Source of the DNA: Garcia nutans
Lineage: Eukaryota > Streptophyta > Magnoliopsida > Malpighiales > Euphorbiaceae
Direction of reading: 5' to 3'
Length of the DNA stretch: 64,000 bases
Assembly (NCBI GenBank): GCA_947685225.1
Contig: CANTUV010000072.1
Location: 496,001-560,000 of the forward strand
Below the pieces are notes generated by a model that was not told where the DNA came from, ran no database searches, and worked only from the letters and a program-made list of their open reading frames with translations. Below, piece by piece: positions 22,915-34,219 of this stretch (its first letter is position 1; every line of letters begins with the position of its first letter). The translations under genes were made by a program, and so were the position numbers.

Positions 22915-24900
22915 CCGGGGCAAAGGGTGTATCTATAAAGTCCGACAATGGTATGATGTAGCACCTTCTCGGGTAAAACGGATTATCTGAGATTGCGGTT
23001 TTGAAAGCTTTATCTTGCAATTACCATCTGATGAGTGTCTGATAGACAGGAGTATAGTTCAAGCATTGTTAGAGTGGTGGATGGATGCGACCCATACTTT
23101 TCACCTACGTATAGGAGAAATGACCATTGGCCCAGTCGATTATATAGCCATAACTGGTATCCGGTACTATGGCCTTCCAGTCCCTCTTACCAATGATATT
23201 CTAACATTCAAAGAAGTCCAACAGTTAATCAGTATGGAACCATCATTTAAAGGGCCTTTCAAGATAAAAATTGAGCCAATTCAGAGTTATTGGATGAACT
23301 ATGAAGGACAAATTCGTAGAGAAATAGCCAAGCAATATGCTCGACGATTTTTACTGTATTTGCTCGGGTTAACCATTTTATGCAGCACCGAATCTGCCAT
23401 CCATTTGTTGGTGTTGAGGGCCATTACTGATATGAGTATGGTACTGCTTTATGGCTAGGGTGAAGCTAGCCTTGCCTGTCTTTACCATGGACTTGATAAG
23501 ATTTACAGAAATAAGAAGTCTTTTGTTAGTTTTATGGTGGTTGTCGAGGTACTCTTCTTCCACCATTGTCAATTTCATTCTTATTCTTGCATAAATTTGA
23601 TTTTTATTATTTTTGTAGATATGGGTATATGAGCATAATCTTGTGAGGGTGCCTGGCATTTCTAGAGAGAGAGTCAGGTATCCAAGATTAAATCTTTGGT
23701 TTTCAGATAGTGTAAAAGTCCCCGGCTCTCACCATGTGCACACCCGATGCTATCTCTTGAGTTGCTTAACCTAGGGCCAGGTAAAATAGCATTAGTAAAC
23801 TTTAAAGTTCATATAAAAGTCCACTTACCTTATGTCATTTTGCAAGTCAATTTGGCCTGTGGAACATAGAAGACCGGATGAACTGGACTTCCTCCATGAA
23901 TGCCGCACAGCCTTTTCAACATACCCGCCGAGTTGTCGGCCCTGTGTCTAGTGGCTGGTTTCTCGGAGAGAGAGTATATTAGTGGTTTCTTAGTCCCGAG
24001 CAGTGGAGGATCTCGATGCATTACCTGAGTATACTTTAAATATCACATCAATGCCGGAGAATGCATGGTAATTAGCTCGGCACGGTTATGATGTTGAAAC
24101 CTTTCTCTATCCATAGGGTGCATCTTATATCCAGTTTATTCAATTAGGACTTTTGAACTTTAATGTATCCCCTATTGGTGTATGGGAGATTCCTGAGGAA
24201 AATGAAGTTAGAGATGAAGAGGAGTATCATGGAGAGGGAAGAGAGTCTGTCTCATATCTCGGGGCTAGCACTTCTTAGGTAAACTTTTACCATTTTTCCA
24301 TTGTAATCACTTCTTTCTTAACTTGTTTTGACTTTTTTAATGATTGATGCAGGCTGCTTGCTCATTAGTCATGAGGCTGGACCTTCTTTTACCGCTCCTC
24401 CATTTGCTCATTCTAATCAACTGGAGATCCCATCTTATCCATAAGGCATTGATATGAATTACCTAGTAGGTTTTCTTGTTACATGATAATTTATGCTATA
24501 TGTATGCATGATTATGTATGCTCTTACTCTTTTCCTTTCTAGCTCATAGCGGATGCTTGAGGAACAAAACAAGAAACTTAAAGAAGAGTTGGCTGCTAGT
24601 CATCAACAGATTACCCATTTTGAGGAATTGTATTACCAGTCAGAGCAAGATTTTTGAGACTTTCGGTTTCAGGGGATGAGAGATCCTGGTGTTTCTTCAT
24701 CTAGAGGACCCCAAGATGATGACCATGAGATCCTTTCATCTACTTCAGATGAGGACCGTTATAGATCTGAATTCCAAGGTAATAGAGATTCAGGTGCTCC
24801 TACTTCGGGCAAACTCGGGATGGGTGATATGCCTCCTTCTTCACTAGGCGATGACTTTTTTAAGGCTTTGTTTGATCATGATCCACCACCCCATCCTTAG
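22915..24900 (+). pseudogene. Plant mobile domain (PMD)-like gene remnant with introns
   Basis: The conserved core (about 22945-23458) has RQWYDVAPSRVKRI, LLEWWMDATHTFHLRIGEMT and GPVDYIAITGI, matching the start of plant mobile domains (aminotransferase-like PMD), found in plant transposons and in MAIN/MAIL-type nuclear proteins. An intron of 70 bp (23549-23618, GT..AG) joins VVVE to IWVYEHNLVRVPG. Two more likely introns are at 24279-24352 and about 24467-24542. The 3' part predicts a coiled coil (EEQNKKLKEELAASHQQITH, about 24550-24660) and an acidic, Ser-rich tail ending at 24900. In-frame stops occur at about 22993, 23457, 23770, 24276 and 24656. The direction is opposite to the Tat gag-pol to its right. 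Whether it belongs to that element, to another one, or is a captured host gene is not settled. Confidence 0.65.
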
Positions 24901-25299
24901 TGATCTATCAGTATTGTATCAATTGAGAAAATATTGTATAATAAGTATAATGATAAAAATAATAATGATGATATATAATTTTTATTTTTACTGCAACTCT
25001 TTTTTTTCATCATTATTATTGATACCTACAATTATTGGTCTTTCCTCTTCACATTTAATATTTCCACAGTATCACTAATTTAAAAACCAAAGGTAACGCG
25101 GTAATTCAAGATCCTTTCATTGCCAATTCCCTATCCTTGCACATCTTGGTCTCACACTTTTCCTTGTCAATTTTGGAATAACACAATCATCCCATATAAA
25201 TCTCTTTTCACGCCATGATTTCATATAGAAGCCAAGAGATTTTCTACATCAACATAAAAATTCCTTTTAATAATTTCAATTTTCCTTCATTCGTCAATA
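24901..25299 (+). other. Spacer between the two PMD/DUF7745-like ORFs
   Basis: AT-rich, with an AATGATAAAAATAATAATGA-like stretch (about 24948) that recurs in similar form after the second ORF (about 26690). This suggests both are 3' ends of related transcription units. No ORF was recognised. Confidence 0.4.
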
Positions 25300-26584
25300 A
25301 TGACCGAACTCAATTTGAAGAAAATAAAAGTTCTATTTAAAAATATGAATGCCATTCATTGGAAACAAATATCTTATGCACAAATTGATACTTTGAAGTG
25401 TTTTCAAAATATTAAATTGGACCATTCTTTTTTACATGCCATGGCTTCTTTTTGAAATGTGAATTCTAGGACATTTAAAATTAATGGCTTTGAAATATGT
25501 CCCTTGATTGAAGAATTTGAGGCCATCCTTGGATATCCAAGCAATCAACAAATGGCATTACCTATATTAATTTTCAAGACTCAACAAAACATGAAAATGT
25601 TATTTCAACTTTCAAAGCTCGAAGTTCTACAGTTGATGAGAGGTGAGAAAATTCTGCTTGGTCCCTTAATTGACTTTTGCCTTTCTCTTTTTGCTCCTAA
25701 TAAGGCATGGGACGTATGCTTTGTCTATGCTTGCTTGGCCAATTCTTGCTTGTTTCTTCTTATGGCGATATTGATCCACGAGTATTGGATATCATGGACT
25801 AAATGGAAGGAGGCTTGTCGCCGATACCCGTGATCTTAGCGGACACTTTTGTTGGATTAGACCAACTTAAATCGGGATTATCAAAGAAACTGAACGGGAG
25901 TCCATTGTTGCTTCAGGTAATTACCTAAACTGCCCTTTTGGGTTTCAATTTAGGTTTTTCTTCTTCTTTCTTTCTCTTTTCTTTATTGCTCTAATTTTTG
26001 CCTAGTCCGCCCATGCGGGTTTTTGGAACTAATGAGTTGTCCTAATTTTTGCCTAAGCTGCCCTTGCGGGCTTTCAACTTAGCGGACCCCTTCTTTTTTA
26101 TATTTTATATTGCTCTAATTTTTGTCTAGTCCACCCATGTGGGTTTTCGGAACTAGTGAGCTGTCCTAATTTTTTCCTAAGTTGCCCTTGCAGGTTTTCA
26201 ACTTAGCGGACCCCCTTTTTTAAAATTTTTAATTTTTCCTCATAGATTTGGCTTCAAGAGCGTCTCTGCTTGCTTAATACTCCATCTATGGATTTTGCCA
26301 GATATTTGCCACGACATCATTCTGCTCGAAAACTACTCCATCCTGCTTCTTCGTATGTTGACTGGGTTGACTGGATCCACTCACGCACTGAAGTCAACAT
26401 TCGTTGGTTAGTACCTTGGTGGAAGATTTCTCGTATCACCATGCGGACATACTTGATGTATATTCCTCTTGTTGCTCTTCGTCGAGGTACTTGCTATGAT
26501 CCTCGCCGGCTTAACCGTCAGTATGGAGTTGAGCCTCAAAGTTCTGAATTCACTCTCGATTTAGACATGCCTTGTCTGACTTAA
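25300..26584 (+). pseudogene. DUF7745/PMD-related ORF antisense to Tat pol, one intron
   Basis: Start chosen at 25300 (MTELNLKKIKVLFKNMNAIH). The N-terminal part holds FKINGFEICPLIEEFEAILG, the typical start of the DUF7745 domain of plant element proteins. Later come GGLSPIPVILADTFVGLDQL and, after an intron at 25917-26245 (GTAATT..CATAG), LLLQ joined to IWLQERLCLLNT. The C-terminal part includes TEVNIRWLVPWWKISRI and ends DMPCLT at 26584. An in-frame stop lies near 25455, and a frameshift between about 25740 and 25800. The intron sits just before the IW motif, as in the PMD-like ORF at 23549-23618, so the two ORFs look like tandem paralogues. It lies between Tat pol and the missing Tat 3' LTR on the opposite strand, the place where Tat elements such as Grande and Retand carry an antisense ORF. 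Function unknown. Confidence 0.65.
25925..26222. repeat. Tandem repeats filling the intron (about 120-bp composite unit)
   Basis: Two half-units alternate. One reads GCTCTAATTTTTGCCTAGTC then CGCCCATGCGGGTTTTTGGA; the other reads CTAATTTTTGCCTAAGCTGC then CCTTGCGGGCTTTCAACTTA. Each centres on a short GC-rich inverted repeat (CCGC..GCGG). A related pair occurs at about 26905-27045 outside the intron. Confidence 0.75.
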
Positions 26585-27099
26585 GCCTACTTAGATCGGC
26601 TGAAGCAAAGCTGGCCTGCACATTACACTTATCGTCTGCCATAGATTTTACATTTGTCAATTTCTTTAAAAAAGTGTATTGTTAGGATGAAAAAATAATA
26701 AAAGTAATAATAAGAGATGCTTCTTTTCCTTTTATAATTTGTTGTCACCTTTTGCTATTGTGTTTATTTATTTCATCCATCCATATCTAGTCAAATACTT
26801 ATAACAGTGCACATAGAACAATTTTAATATTAATTCTATTTTATTAAATTGGGGAACAACCAAACATAAAGCCAGCATACACAAGATCACTCATGTTGCC
26901 AACTAGCCCTTTTGGGTTTTCTAATTGATGATTTTCTCTCATTTAGCCCTAATTGTTGCCTAGCCTGCCCTTTCAGGTTTTCGGAACTAGTGGACTGCTC
27001 TAACTTTTGCCTAGGCCGACTTTTTTGGGTTTTTAACCTAGCGAGCTCTTTTTTCTTTTTCTCTCTTTTTTTTATACATAAAACCTCTTCAACCTATCA
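26585..27099. other. Non-coding stretch with diverged copies of the intron repeat
   Basis: Begins with a decayed continuation of the DUF7745-like ORF (AYLDRLKQSWPAHYTYRLP after the stop). From about 26905 to 27045 it contains further units of the GCCTAG...GGGTTTT...AACTAG repeat. Tandem repeats in the 3' untranslated part are known for Tat/Ogre-type elements. Confidence 0.5.
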
Positions 27100-28277
27100 A
27101 TGTTCACTGGCTCACTAAACTCGTTCCCATCCATGTATGATAACTTCACTACACCCTTGTTCATAACTTGTTTCACAAAGTATGGCCCTTCCCAGCTAGG
27201 CCTAAATTTTCCTCTTGGATCAAATACATTAGGCTTATATTGTTTCAACACAAAATCCCCAACTCTGAGTTTTATGATCTTAATTCTTCTATTGTAGGCC
27301 CGAGCTATTCTCCCTTGATACAGTTTATGATGATACAGTGCTTTTAACCTTCTCTCCTCTAGTAAAGCTAATTATGTATATCTGCTCACTACCCATTCCG
27401 TTTCAGGCAGTTCAGCTTCCAAGACCACTCTTAATGACTTGATCTCAATTTCAATTGGCAACACTGCTTCCATCCCGTAAACCAAAGAGAACGGTGTCAT
27501 TCTGGCTGGTGTTCGCACACTTATTCTATATCCCCACAAAGCAAAAGGAAGCATCTCTAACCAATCCTTGTATGTCTTGGTCATTTTGGACAGAATTTTC
27601 TTAATTGTTTGTTTGTTGCTTCTACTGCACCAATAGCCTTTGGTCTATAAGGAGAGGATCGGTGATGATGGATTCGGTACTTTGAGAATAAGTCATTAAC
27701 TGCTCCTTGAAACTGTACCCCATTGTCTGATATCACACTGTGCGGGACCCCATATGTGCATATGAGGTTCTTTTCAATAAATCTAGCCATTTGACTTGCC
27801 CCCAGTTTATTGAAGGATTCAGCTTCGACCCATTTTGAAAAATAATCTACCGCTACTATAATAAAATGATGACAGTTTGAGGTTGTCGGATGTATCTCTT
27901 CTATAATGTCGATACCCCAAGTGGCAAAGGGCTAAGGTGAAGACATAGAATGCAATTCTTCAGGAGGCATATGATTCAAATTATCATACATCTGACATTG
28001 TTGGAACTTCTTTACAAACTTAATACAATCTCTCTCCATGGCCAGCCAGTAGTAACCTTGTCGAATTATCTTCATAACTAGGGCCAAACCACTCATGTGT
28101 GTACCGTAACTTTCCGCATGTATTTCTGACATGATATGCTCCACTTCAAGCTTCCTTAAACATCTCAAATGCACCCCCATCAGGCCATCCTTGATATAAC
28201 TCTCCATGGAAGGTGGTGTATTGCAAGGACCACCGCCTTATGACTCTTCTTTCTTTCTTTGTTTCCCCTGATGGGTA
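27100..28277 (-). pseudogene. Tat pol, part 2: integrase
   Basis: This is the integrase of the Tat-type element, which inserts the cDNA into the chromosome. The zinc-binding N-domain has ESYGTHMSGLALVMKII and FVKKFQQCQMYDN (HHCC pattern). The core contains ATWGIDIIEEIHP, VPHSVISDNGVQFQGAV and AVEATNKQLRKF, which place the D, D and E catalytic residues. The C-terminal part (27100-27371) carries a GKLRPSWEGPY-type region in reverse-coded, damaged form. In-frame stops and frameshifts occur near 27931, 27580 and 27371. The upstream part of pol continues at 41665 on the other side of the Tekay-like insertion. Removing that insert and one TSD (13,382 bp) puts this ORF in the frame of the RNase H ORF at 41824. 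Confidence 0.85.
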
Positions 28278-28587
28278 TTCCCTATAATATCCCATATAGT
28301 ACCCTAAATTTTTGGATATATTAATTGTTGAATTGGATTATATGATTTTAAGTGTATGTTTAATTAAGAAAGGAAAAAGGGAATAAGAGGATGTGTGTAT
28401 ATGTTGTATATATGAGGATATATACAATATATATACAAGTCAATGGGTTTATTTTGGTTGAAAGATATTTTGATTAATTAAATGGATTTATTTAAGTTAG
28501 TGGAAGATGATGTAAGTGGGTTGAATATTATATTGGTATAATTGCTTGGTGGAGAGTAATTTGAGGAAGGTGGTTGTCTTAAGAGGT

Positions 28588-28591
28588 TGAT

Positions 28592-28620
<29 letters not shown>
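28588..28620. repeat. (TTTC)n microsatellite
   Basis: About eight tandem TTTC units in the 5' LTR. The corresponding place in the 3' LTR (about 39241-39262) has fewer units. Confidence 0.9.
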
Positions 28621-28622
<2 letters not shown>

Positions 28623-29130
28623 TTCTTCTTCCCTCTTCATCTTCTTCTTTCCTTCTAGTGAGCCGGCCACCCTTATCCACCAAAGGAAAAGAGATTTTGT
28701 TGCTTCCAAACTCAAGAGATTGAAGGTTTTCAAGAGATCAAGTTGGAGTTTTAAGGATTTTCTTCACTTTTGGTAAGTTTCCAACTTGTTTCTTTGTTTT
28801 ATTTTGAGTTGTGTTTATGGGTTTGTTAGAATGGTTGTTGTAGAGGTGTTTTTGGTGTGTTTGAAGTGTTTTGTCTTGGTAACTTTGATTTTGGGTTTGG
28901 ATTGAAGAGAAAAGGGTTAAGTTTGGTGAAAGAGACAAGAGTTATGGGTGTTGTGAGTTTGAGTTATGAGATATGGTTGATATTGTGTTTTGATGTTTGT
29001 AATTGAGTTGTTTTAAGGTTTACTCAAGTATTATATGGATTGTTGATGGTTTTGATTGAGTTTGTGTGTTGTTGTTATGGTTATTGGAAGATGTTTGTTG
29101 GATGTGGTGTCGATTTCAGGGTTTTTGGCC

Positions 29131-29372
29131 TGACACGTCCATTAACACGGCCATGTCTTTGGGTGTGTCATTGGTTCTATTTTCTGGGTTAGTAACACGA
29201 GCAGTGACATGCCCATATCATTGAGCGTGTCACAGCTTCTATGTTGTAGTAGCATTGATACGTCCAGTGACACGTCCATGTCACTGAGCGTGTCAAAGCT
29301 TCTATGTTGTGAGTTTGGGCATGGTTAGGGACACGCCCGTGTTGTTGAGCGTGTCAAGTGTAGAGTTTGCCC
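29131..29372. repeat. Palindrome-module array in the 5' LTR, 4 units
   Basis: Units resemble GTGACACGTCCATGTCACTG followed by AGCGTGTCA, with about 63-bp spacing and spacers such as GCTTCTATGTTGTAGTAGCA. The array in the partner LTR has five units. Confidence 0.85.
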
Positions 29373-30371
29373 TAGATAGTTCTCTTCCTTATTCTCTTAT
29401 GTGTATCACTAAGTGAGTGTGTATGATCACCTTTGGATTAGGTTTTGAAGAGAATTGAGTTACCCTAGCCATGTAACACCCCCATACCCTATATAAATAC
29501 TATACATATAGCGGGTATACATACAGTACATATATAAAGTATAAGAATGTCACTTTTTGTTACAATTTAAAAACCTTTAGCTGAGTTCAAACAATATTAC
29601 ATTAATTTAAATAACATTTACAAAATCATTATACTTTTAATGATCTTACATATAAATAATAATCTTGTCCTTATTAAAATTCACTTATACATATGAATAC
29701 ATTTTTAATAAAATACAACATATTTAACTTGTACATGTATGCACCACCTTCGAGTTGGTCTCGAAACACTCATACCCTTCTCGTGGCAAAACGATTGACT
29801 TTAGATCTGCTACCTACTCACCTGCGCGATTACACAACCGCGCTAAGCCCGAGAGCTTAGTAGTACAAATAAATATTATAAACATATATTACAAAAAAAA
29901 TCATACTCATATGTTAAATTCATATATCATTATCTTTTTATCATGTTTTCCCATTTCAATTACACCTTTCAAATATATCTACTAATCTCATAATTATATT
30001 CAAATACACATATCATTAACACAACCTACCATTCCATAACTTATAGGAATATTCATAACTAATACTTACAATGTCCTCATCCATACACATTTTACATGTC
30101 ATATTATATTTTCAGAATCTCATCTTTCAACTTAGCTTCTCAAACTATATTTCTATTCAATAGTTTACTTATGTATTGTAATCATATCATACTTTATAAC
30201 ATTACATGTCCTTATATTATTCAATTAATTCATTATTCACAATTCACCTTTCATGAATCACATTTCATCATTCATATTGAAAACAAAAACAAGTATGGGT
30301 CTCATTATTCCTTCATTTCACATTTCATAAATCACATTGAAAACAAAGACAAGCATGGGCCCAAAAAGAAT

Positions 30372-30709
30372 CTAATATGTTATTCAAAGTTCAGAGTTAC
30401 TGCTTTGGTCCATAATCACAATCATCAAGCCCGTAGGCGATATATATATATATATCTCTATCCATGGATAGTGTAACAGACCCAGTCTCTTGGACCTCAA
30501 CCCGGTTAAACCCGAGGAAATCCTCAACCCGGCTAGACTGTTACTGTTTTTGAGGCTTACGACCCGGTCTTTTCACCCCAAAAACATCATATTTCACATA
30601 TTTCACATTTCTCAACTGGAATCGGCTTACAACCCGGTCTTTTCACCTATCCAGTGATTCATAGGCATGCCGCCAAAACCAGAACTCTGAAAATTGAATA
30701 ACACATTAG
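30372..30709 (-). repeat. Conserved LTR block with terminal inverted repeats
   Basis: Left arm contains TATTCAAAGTTCAGAGTT, right arm AACTCTGAAAATTGAATA. Inside are the GGCATGCC palindrome, two CTCAACCCGG units and two TTACRACCCGGTCTTTTCAC units. Confidence 0.75.
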
Positions 30710-31363
30710 GCACACAATCTTTTCATTTATATCGTTATATATTTCTTTCTCAATTCATTTCTCATTTCATTTTCATAATCAAATAGGCAACCATGCCTTA
30801 ATCATCTCATTTGCATCATTATAGCCAACAACCATGGCTTCAATTGTATTGGACATCATCATTTAAACAATCATGCCTCATTCATTTCATTTATATCATT
30901 ATAGCCAACAACCATGGCATTACAACTCATTAGGCTCAAATCATATAAAAGCAATTCATCATAACCAATTGCATTGCACATACCTTTTTAATGATCATCA
31001 TATCTTTTACATTTCATATTTCATCATTAACATATATATACATAGCATTATTCATATGCATCATCAATGTAATAGGTTACTTAACACATTTCTAACCAAA
31101 TGTGTTAAGGTCCAAAGACATATAAATATATGCAATCAAATAGGGTTTGTACTTACCTCATGAGCCATCACACAACACCAAACTCATCTTCCAATAATCC
31201 TCAATACTTGGATTAGGGAAAAACACTTCTTCACAACCTAATCCACAAGGAATAACACACACTTACTCAAAGATACACATGAATTCAATACAATTATTCA
31301 TTTATCAATCTCATACTAGACCCTTAGATCACAAATTACAAACCAACATCTCTCTCTAGGACC

Positions 31364-31572
31364 CCACGGTCATGGCCTACCAACCCCCACGGGCGTGGCA
31401 TAGCAAACAATTCTGCCCAATTACTCTAACAACCCCCACGGTCGTGGCCTTCCCACTCCCACGACCGTGGCATAGAAAGTGAATCTGTCTCCTTTGTTCG
31501 ACACCTCCACGGCCATGGCTTCCAATGGCCACGGTCGTGGCAGCCAAGGGCCACGGGCGTGGCATCCAAAAT
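31364..31572. repeat. Array of CCACGGTCGTGGC-type palindromes, 7 copies
   Basis: Seven copies of CCACGG(T/G/C)C(G/A)TGGC in about 200 bp, in pairs separated by spacers of various lengths. The position in the LTR corresponds to the GACACGCCC arrays of the related LTRs, but the palindrome itself is different. Confidence 0.85.
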
Positions 31573-31950
31573 GCCTCTGTTTTTCGGACCAAACTCATGT
31601 ATTCTATGTTTTCAACTTCATTAAACCCAAACATACATCAATCATACATCAATTATTCAATTCTCCAACTCATACATATTAAACCCTTACTAACCAATTT
31701 CAATAATCCATCATCATCCTCACAAATAACCATATTATCATCATCTAAATACCAATTTAACATATCTATAAACTTTAATCTTTCATTAATATCATTTTCA
31801 CACACCCTAACCATATCAACTAAAAAACTCAATCAATAGAAATCAATATAAGGAAATGAATACTTACTTGAATATTTTGCCAAATCTTCAATCTCCACCT
31901 TCAATTCTCTTAAAGCCCTTAAGAATTTGGTGTATATGTAGATAAAATCA

Positions 31951-31951
<1 letters not shown>

Positions 31952-31994
<43 letters not shown>
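31952..31994. repeat. (CT)n microsatellite
   Basis: About 21 uninterrupted CT units just before a GTTCAAGAAAAAGAAGAAG stretch. It creates an Arg-Glu repeat ORF on the minus strand that has no biological meaning. Confidence 0.95.
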
Positions 31995-31997
<3 letters not shown>

Positions 31998-33010
31998 CAA
32001 GAAAAAGAAGAAGAAGAAGGAAAGAAGATCTTTTCTTCTTTTTCTCATACTTATCATATATATATATAATAATATAATTAACTATTACAAAAATTCCTCA
32101 CCTCATATTTCCTTCTCTTTGACTTCTTTTTCTTCTTTTTCTTTTACTATTATTATTAATATTATTATTATTAATTAAGTAATTATATACAGTTACTTTT
32201 CCTACACCACTTTATACATTATGTATATGTGATGTATATGTTGGTATATGTATATCTCTTATATATTGCTTTTATATCTCCCATATATTTTTCCAAATAC
32301 CGTATATACATATCATCCTTCATATACATTTATCTCTTATAATATTTTCCTTACATATATTACCAACATATCTTCTCACAACTACTATTCCAATATACAC
32401 CAAAATCGGGGTATTAAATTAATTCGTTTCTCTTCTTTTGACTTTCATTAGTTTAACTTGTATATATATTTCCATAGATACAATATATACACTCTCTTCA
32501 CTTCTTTACTCTTTCCATTAAACATACACATTAAATCCATATACAACAATAATTATTCCAAACTTTTAGGGTGCACTTTGGGATATTACAAGCCAAGATT
32601 TGAGGGATATCTTGGAAGAGGAAGTTGATAGAGTGGTGTTGTTGCTTTAAGAGGTAAGTACAAACTTTGAATGATTGCATACATTTACATGACATTGGGA
32701 CTTAACACATTTAGTGGAGAAATGTGTTAAGTTAATTGATATATTATTGATGAATGAGTTATATATTATGATATGTTGATGTGTCAATGCAATTGAGCAA
32801 TATGTTGTACATGAAAAGAAATGTTGAATAAAGTGATATGATATGTGAAAACATAATGTAACAAATTGATATTCATACAAAAGAGAAGAATGAGAAAAGA
32901 TGAGAAAATGAGGATTTAATAAGGCAATGAGCCTAGTTGATTATGAGAAATGAAATGAGAAATGAATTGTGAAAGAAAATGATAATGAGATAAATGAATT
33001 AATTGTGTGC

Positions 33011-33342
33011 CTAGTATGTTATTCAATTTTCAGAGTTCTGGGTTTGGCGGCATGCCTATGAATTGCTGGGCAGGTGAAAAGACTGGGTCGTAAGCCGAGC
33101 CCAGCTGATAAATGTGAAATATAATATTTTTGAGGTGAAAAGACCGGGTCGTAAGCCTCAAAAATAGTAACAGTCTAGCCGGGTTGAGGACCAAGATACT
33201 GGGGCCCAAGGGTCTAGCTGGGTCGAGGTCCAAGAGAATGGGTCTGTTACATTATCCATGGATATATATATTGCCTACGGGGCTAGACACAAGGTGTCAA
33301 TATGGACTAAAGCAGTAACTCTGAACTTTGAATATTATATTA
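33011..33342 (+). repeat. Conserved LTR block with terminal inverted repeats
   Basis: Left arm has TATTCAATTTTCAGAGTT, right arm AACTCTGAACTTTGAATA. Internal motifs are GGCATGCC, two GGTGAAAAGAC(T/C)GGGTCGTA copies and two TCTAGC(C/T)GGGT(T/C)GAGG copies. Confidence 0.8.
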
Positions 33343-34092
33343 TATTTCTTTTGGACCCATGCTTGTCTTTGTTTTAATGTAAATTATGAAATGTGATGCA
33401 AATGAGTAATATGTTGAGATATAATGTAATGACTTGATATATATATTCAGATGTATTGTGTATGAGCATCGCATTGATCTTTATTGAATCAAAGTTTGTA
33501 CCACTAAGCTTACTGCTTAACACGATTGTGGTTCATCGCGTAGGTGACTGGGTAGATCCGGTTGTGCCGGAGAGCTCGTCTAGATCGAGTTGAGTTTAGG
33601 CTTGAGATTAGAGATAGTTGTGGGCATCAAGATCAGAGATGAACTGCCACTATGTATAAATTCTATAATTTTGTAAACATTGATTTTGATATATATACAT
33701 ATGTATTTTCCGCTGCTTATTTAACAAATGTTTTGAACAGACTGTTTTGGATAAACTTTTGGGTAATGATGATATATATATATATGTATTTTAATGAAGG
33801 AATGTTTTATCTATTATTTTCTATATAATAACTTAAATGTTTTAAGTTTACTTAAATTGATTTATAATGATTTGATGATAAAGTGATATAAGGGTTGTTT
33901 CATCTATTGCTATTTACATTATAGGTTAAATGTTTTTAGTTTATTCAAATTTTGGAAATGATGACTTTGGTTTTATGATTGGTTTGGTTTGTTTAAAATG
34001 GACCGTGACACCCCTATATCCGGTATACATATATTGCATATGTGTATGTATGCGGTGTGTGTATATTGGGTGTGAGGGTATTACAACTGTTT

Positions 34093-34105
34093 TGGTATCA
34101 GAGCC
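34093..34105 (+). other. Primer binding site (tRNA-iMet) of the Tekay-like element
   Basis: TGGTATCAGAGCC, a perfect initiator-Met site, seven bases after the LTR end at 34085. The downstream TAGGTTTGAGGTTCTC is shared with the non-coding element at 9580-9606 (minus strand). Confidence 0.95.
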
Positions 34106-34219
34106 TAGGTTTGAGGTTCTCAACCTAGGTGAATTGTAAGGGAAAAGAAAATTTTGATTTTTAAAATATGGTTTTTAAATAAGATACATGCATTGCTGTG
34201 TTTGTAGATATAGGTAGTG

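Larger units (their letters stand above)
29472..32590 (-). mobile_element. Solo LTR (3,119 bp) inside the Tekay-like 5' LTR, TSD AGCCA
   Basis: Plus-strand ends are TGTAACACCCCCATA and TTTGGGATATTACA, with AGCCA on both sides (29467-29471 and 32591-32595). In minus orientation it reads TGTAATATCCCAAAG at the start, like the other Tekay-type LTRs. It has a (CT)n run, an array of CCACGG(T/C)CGTGG palindromes, a stem-loop (31080-31108), an inverted-repeat block (30372-30709) and a twin hairpin (29820-29869). The uninterrupted partner LTR at about 40172 confirms the insertion point. Confidence 0.92.
28283..34085 (+). repeat. 5' LTR of the Tekay-like element, with nested solo LTR
   Basis: Begins TATAATATCCC, where the other LTR has TGTAATATCCC, so the TG end carries a G-to-A change. 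It ends GGGTATTACA at 34085. Without the solo LTR insert and its TSD copy it is about 2.68 kb. It has a promoter-region hairpin (TTGTATATAT/ATATATACAA, 28404-28427), a (TTTC)n run (28588-28620), a four-unit palindrome array, the stem-loop 32701-32731, the inverted-repeat block 33011-33342 and the twin hairpin 33495-33547. Confidence 0.9.

Noticed and set aside
23378..24021. Minus-strand ORFs opposite the PMD-like gene
   Set aside because: The plus frame carries the PMD motifs and matching introns; the minus ORFs show nothing recognisable.
31833..32057. Arg-Glu repeat ORF
   Set aside because: Pure (CT)n microsatellite.
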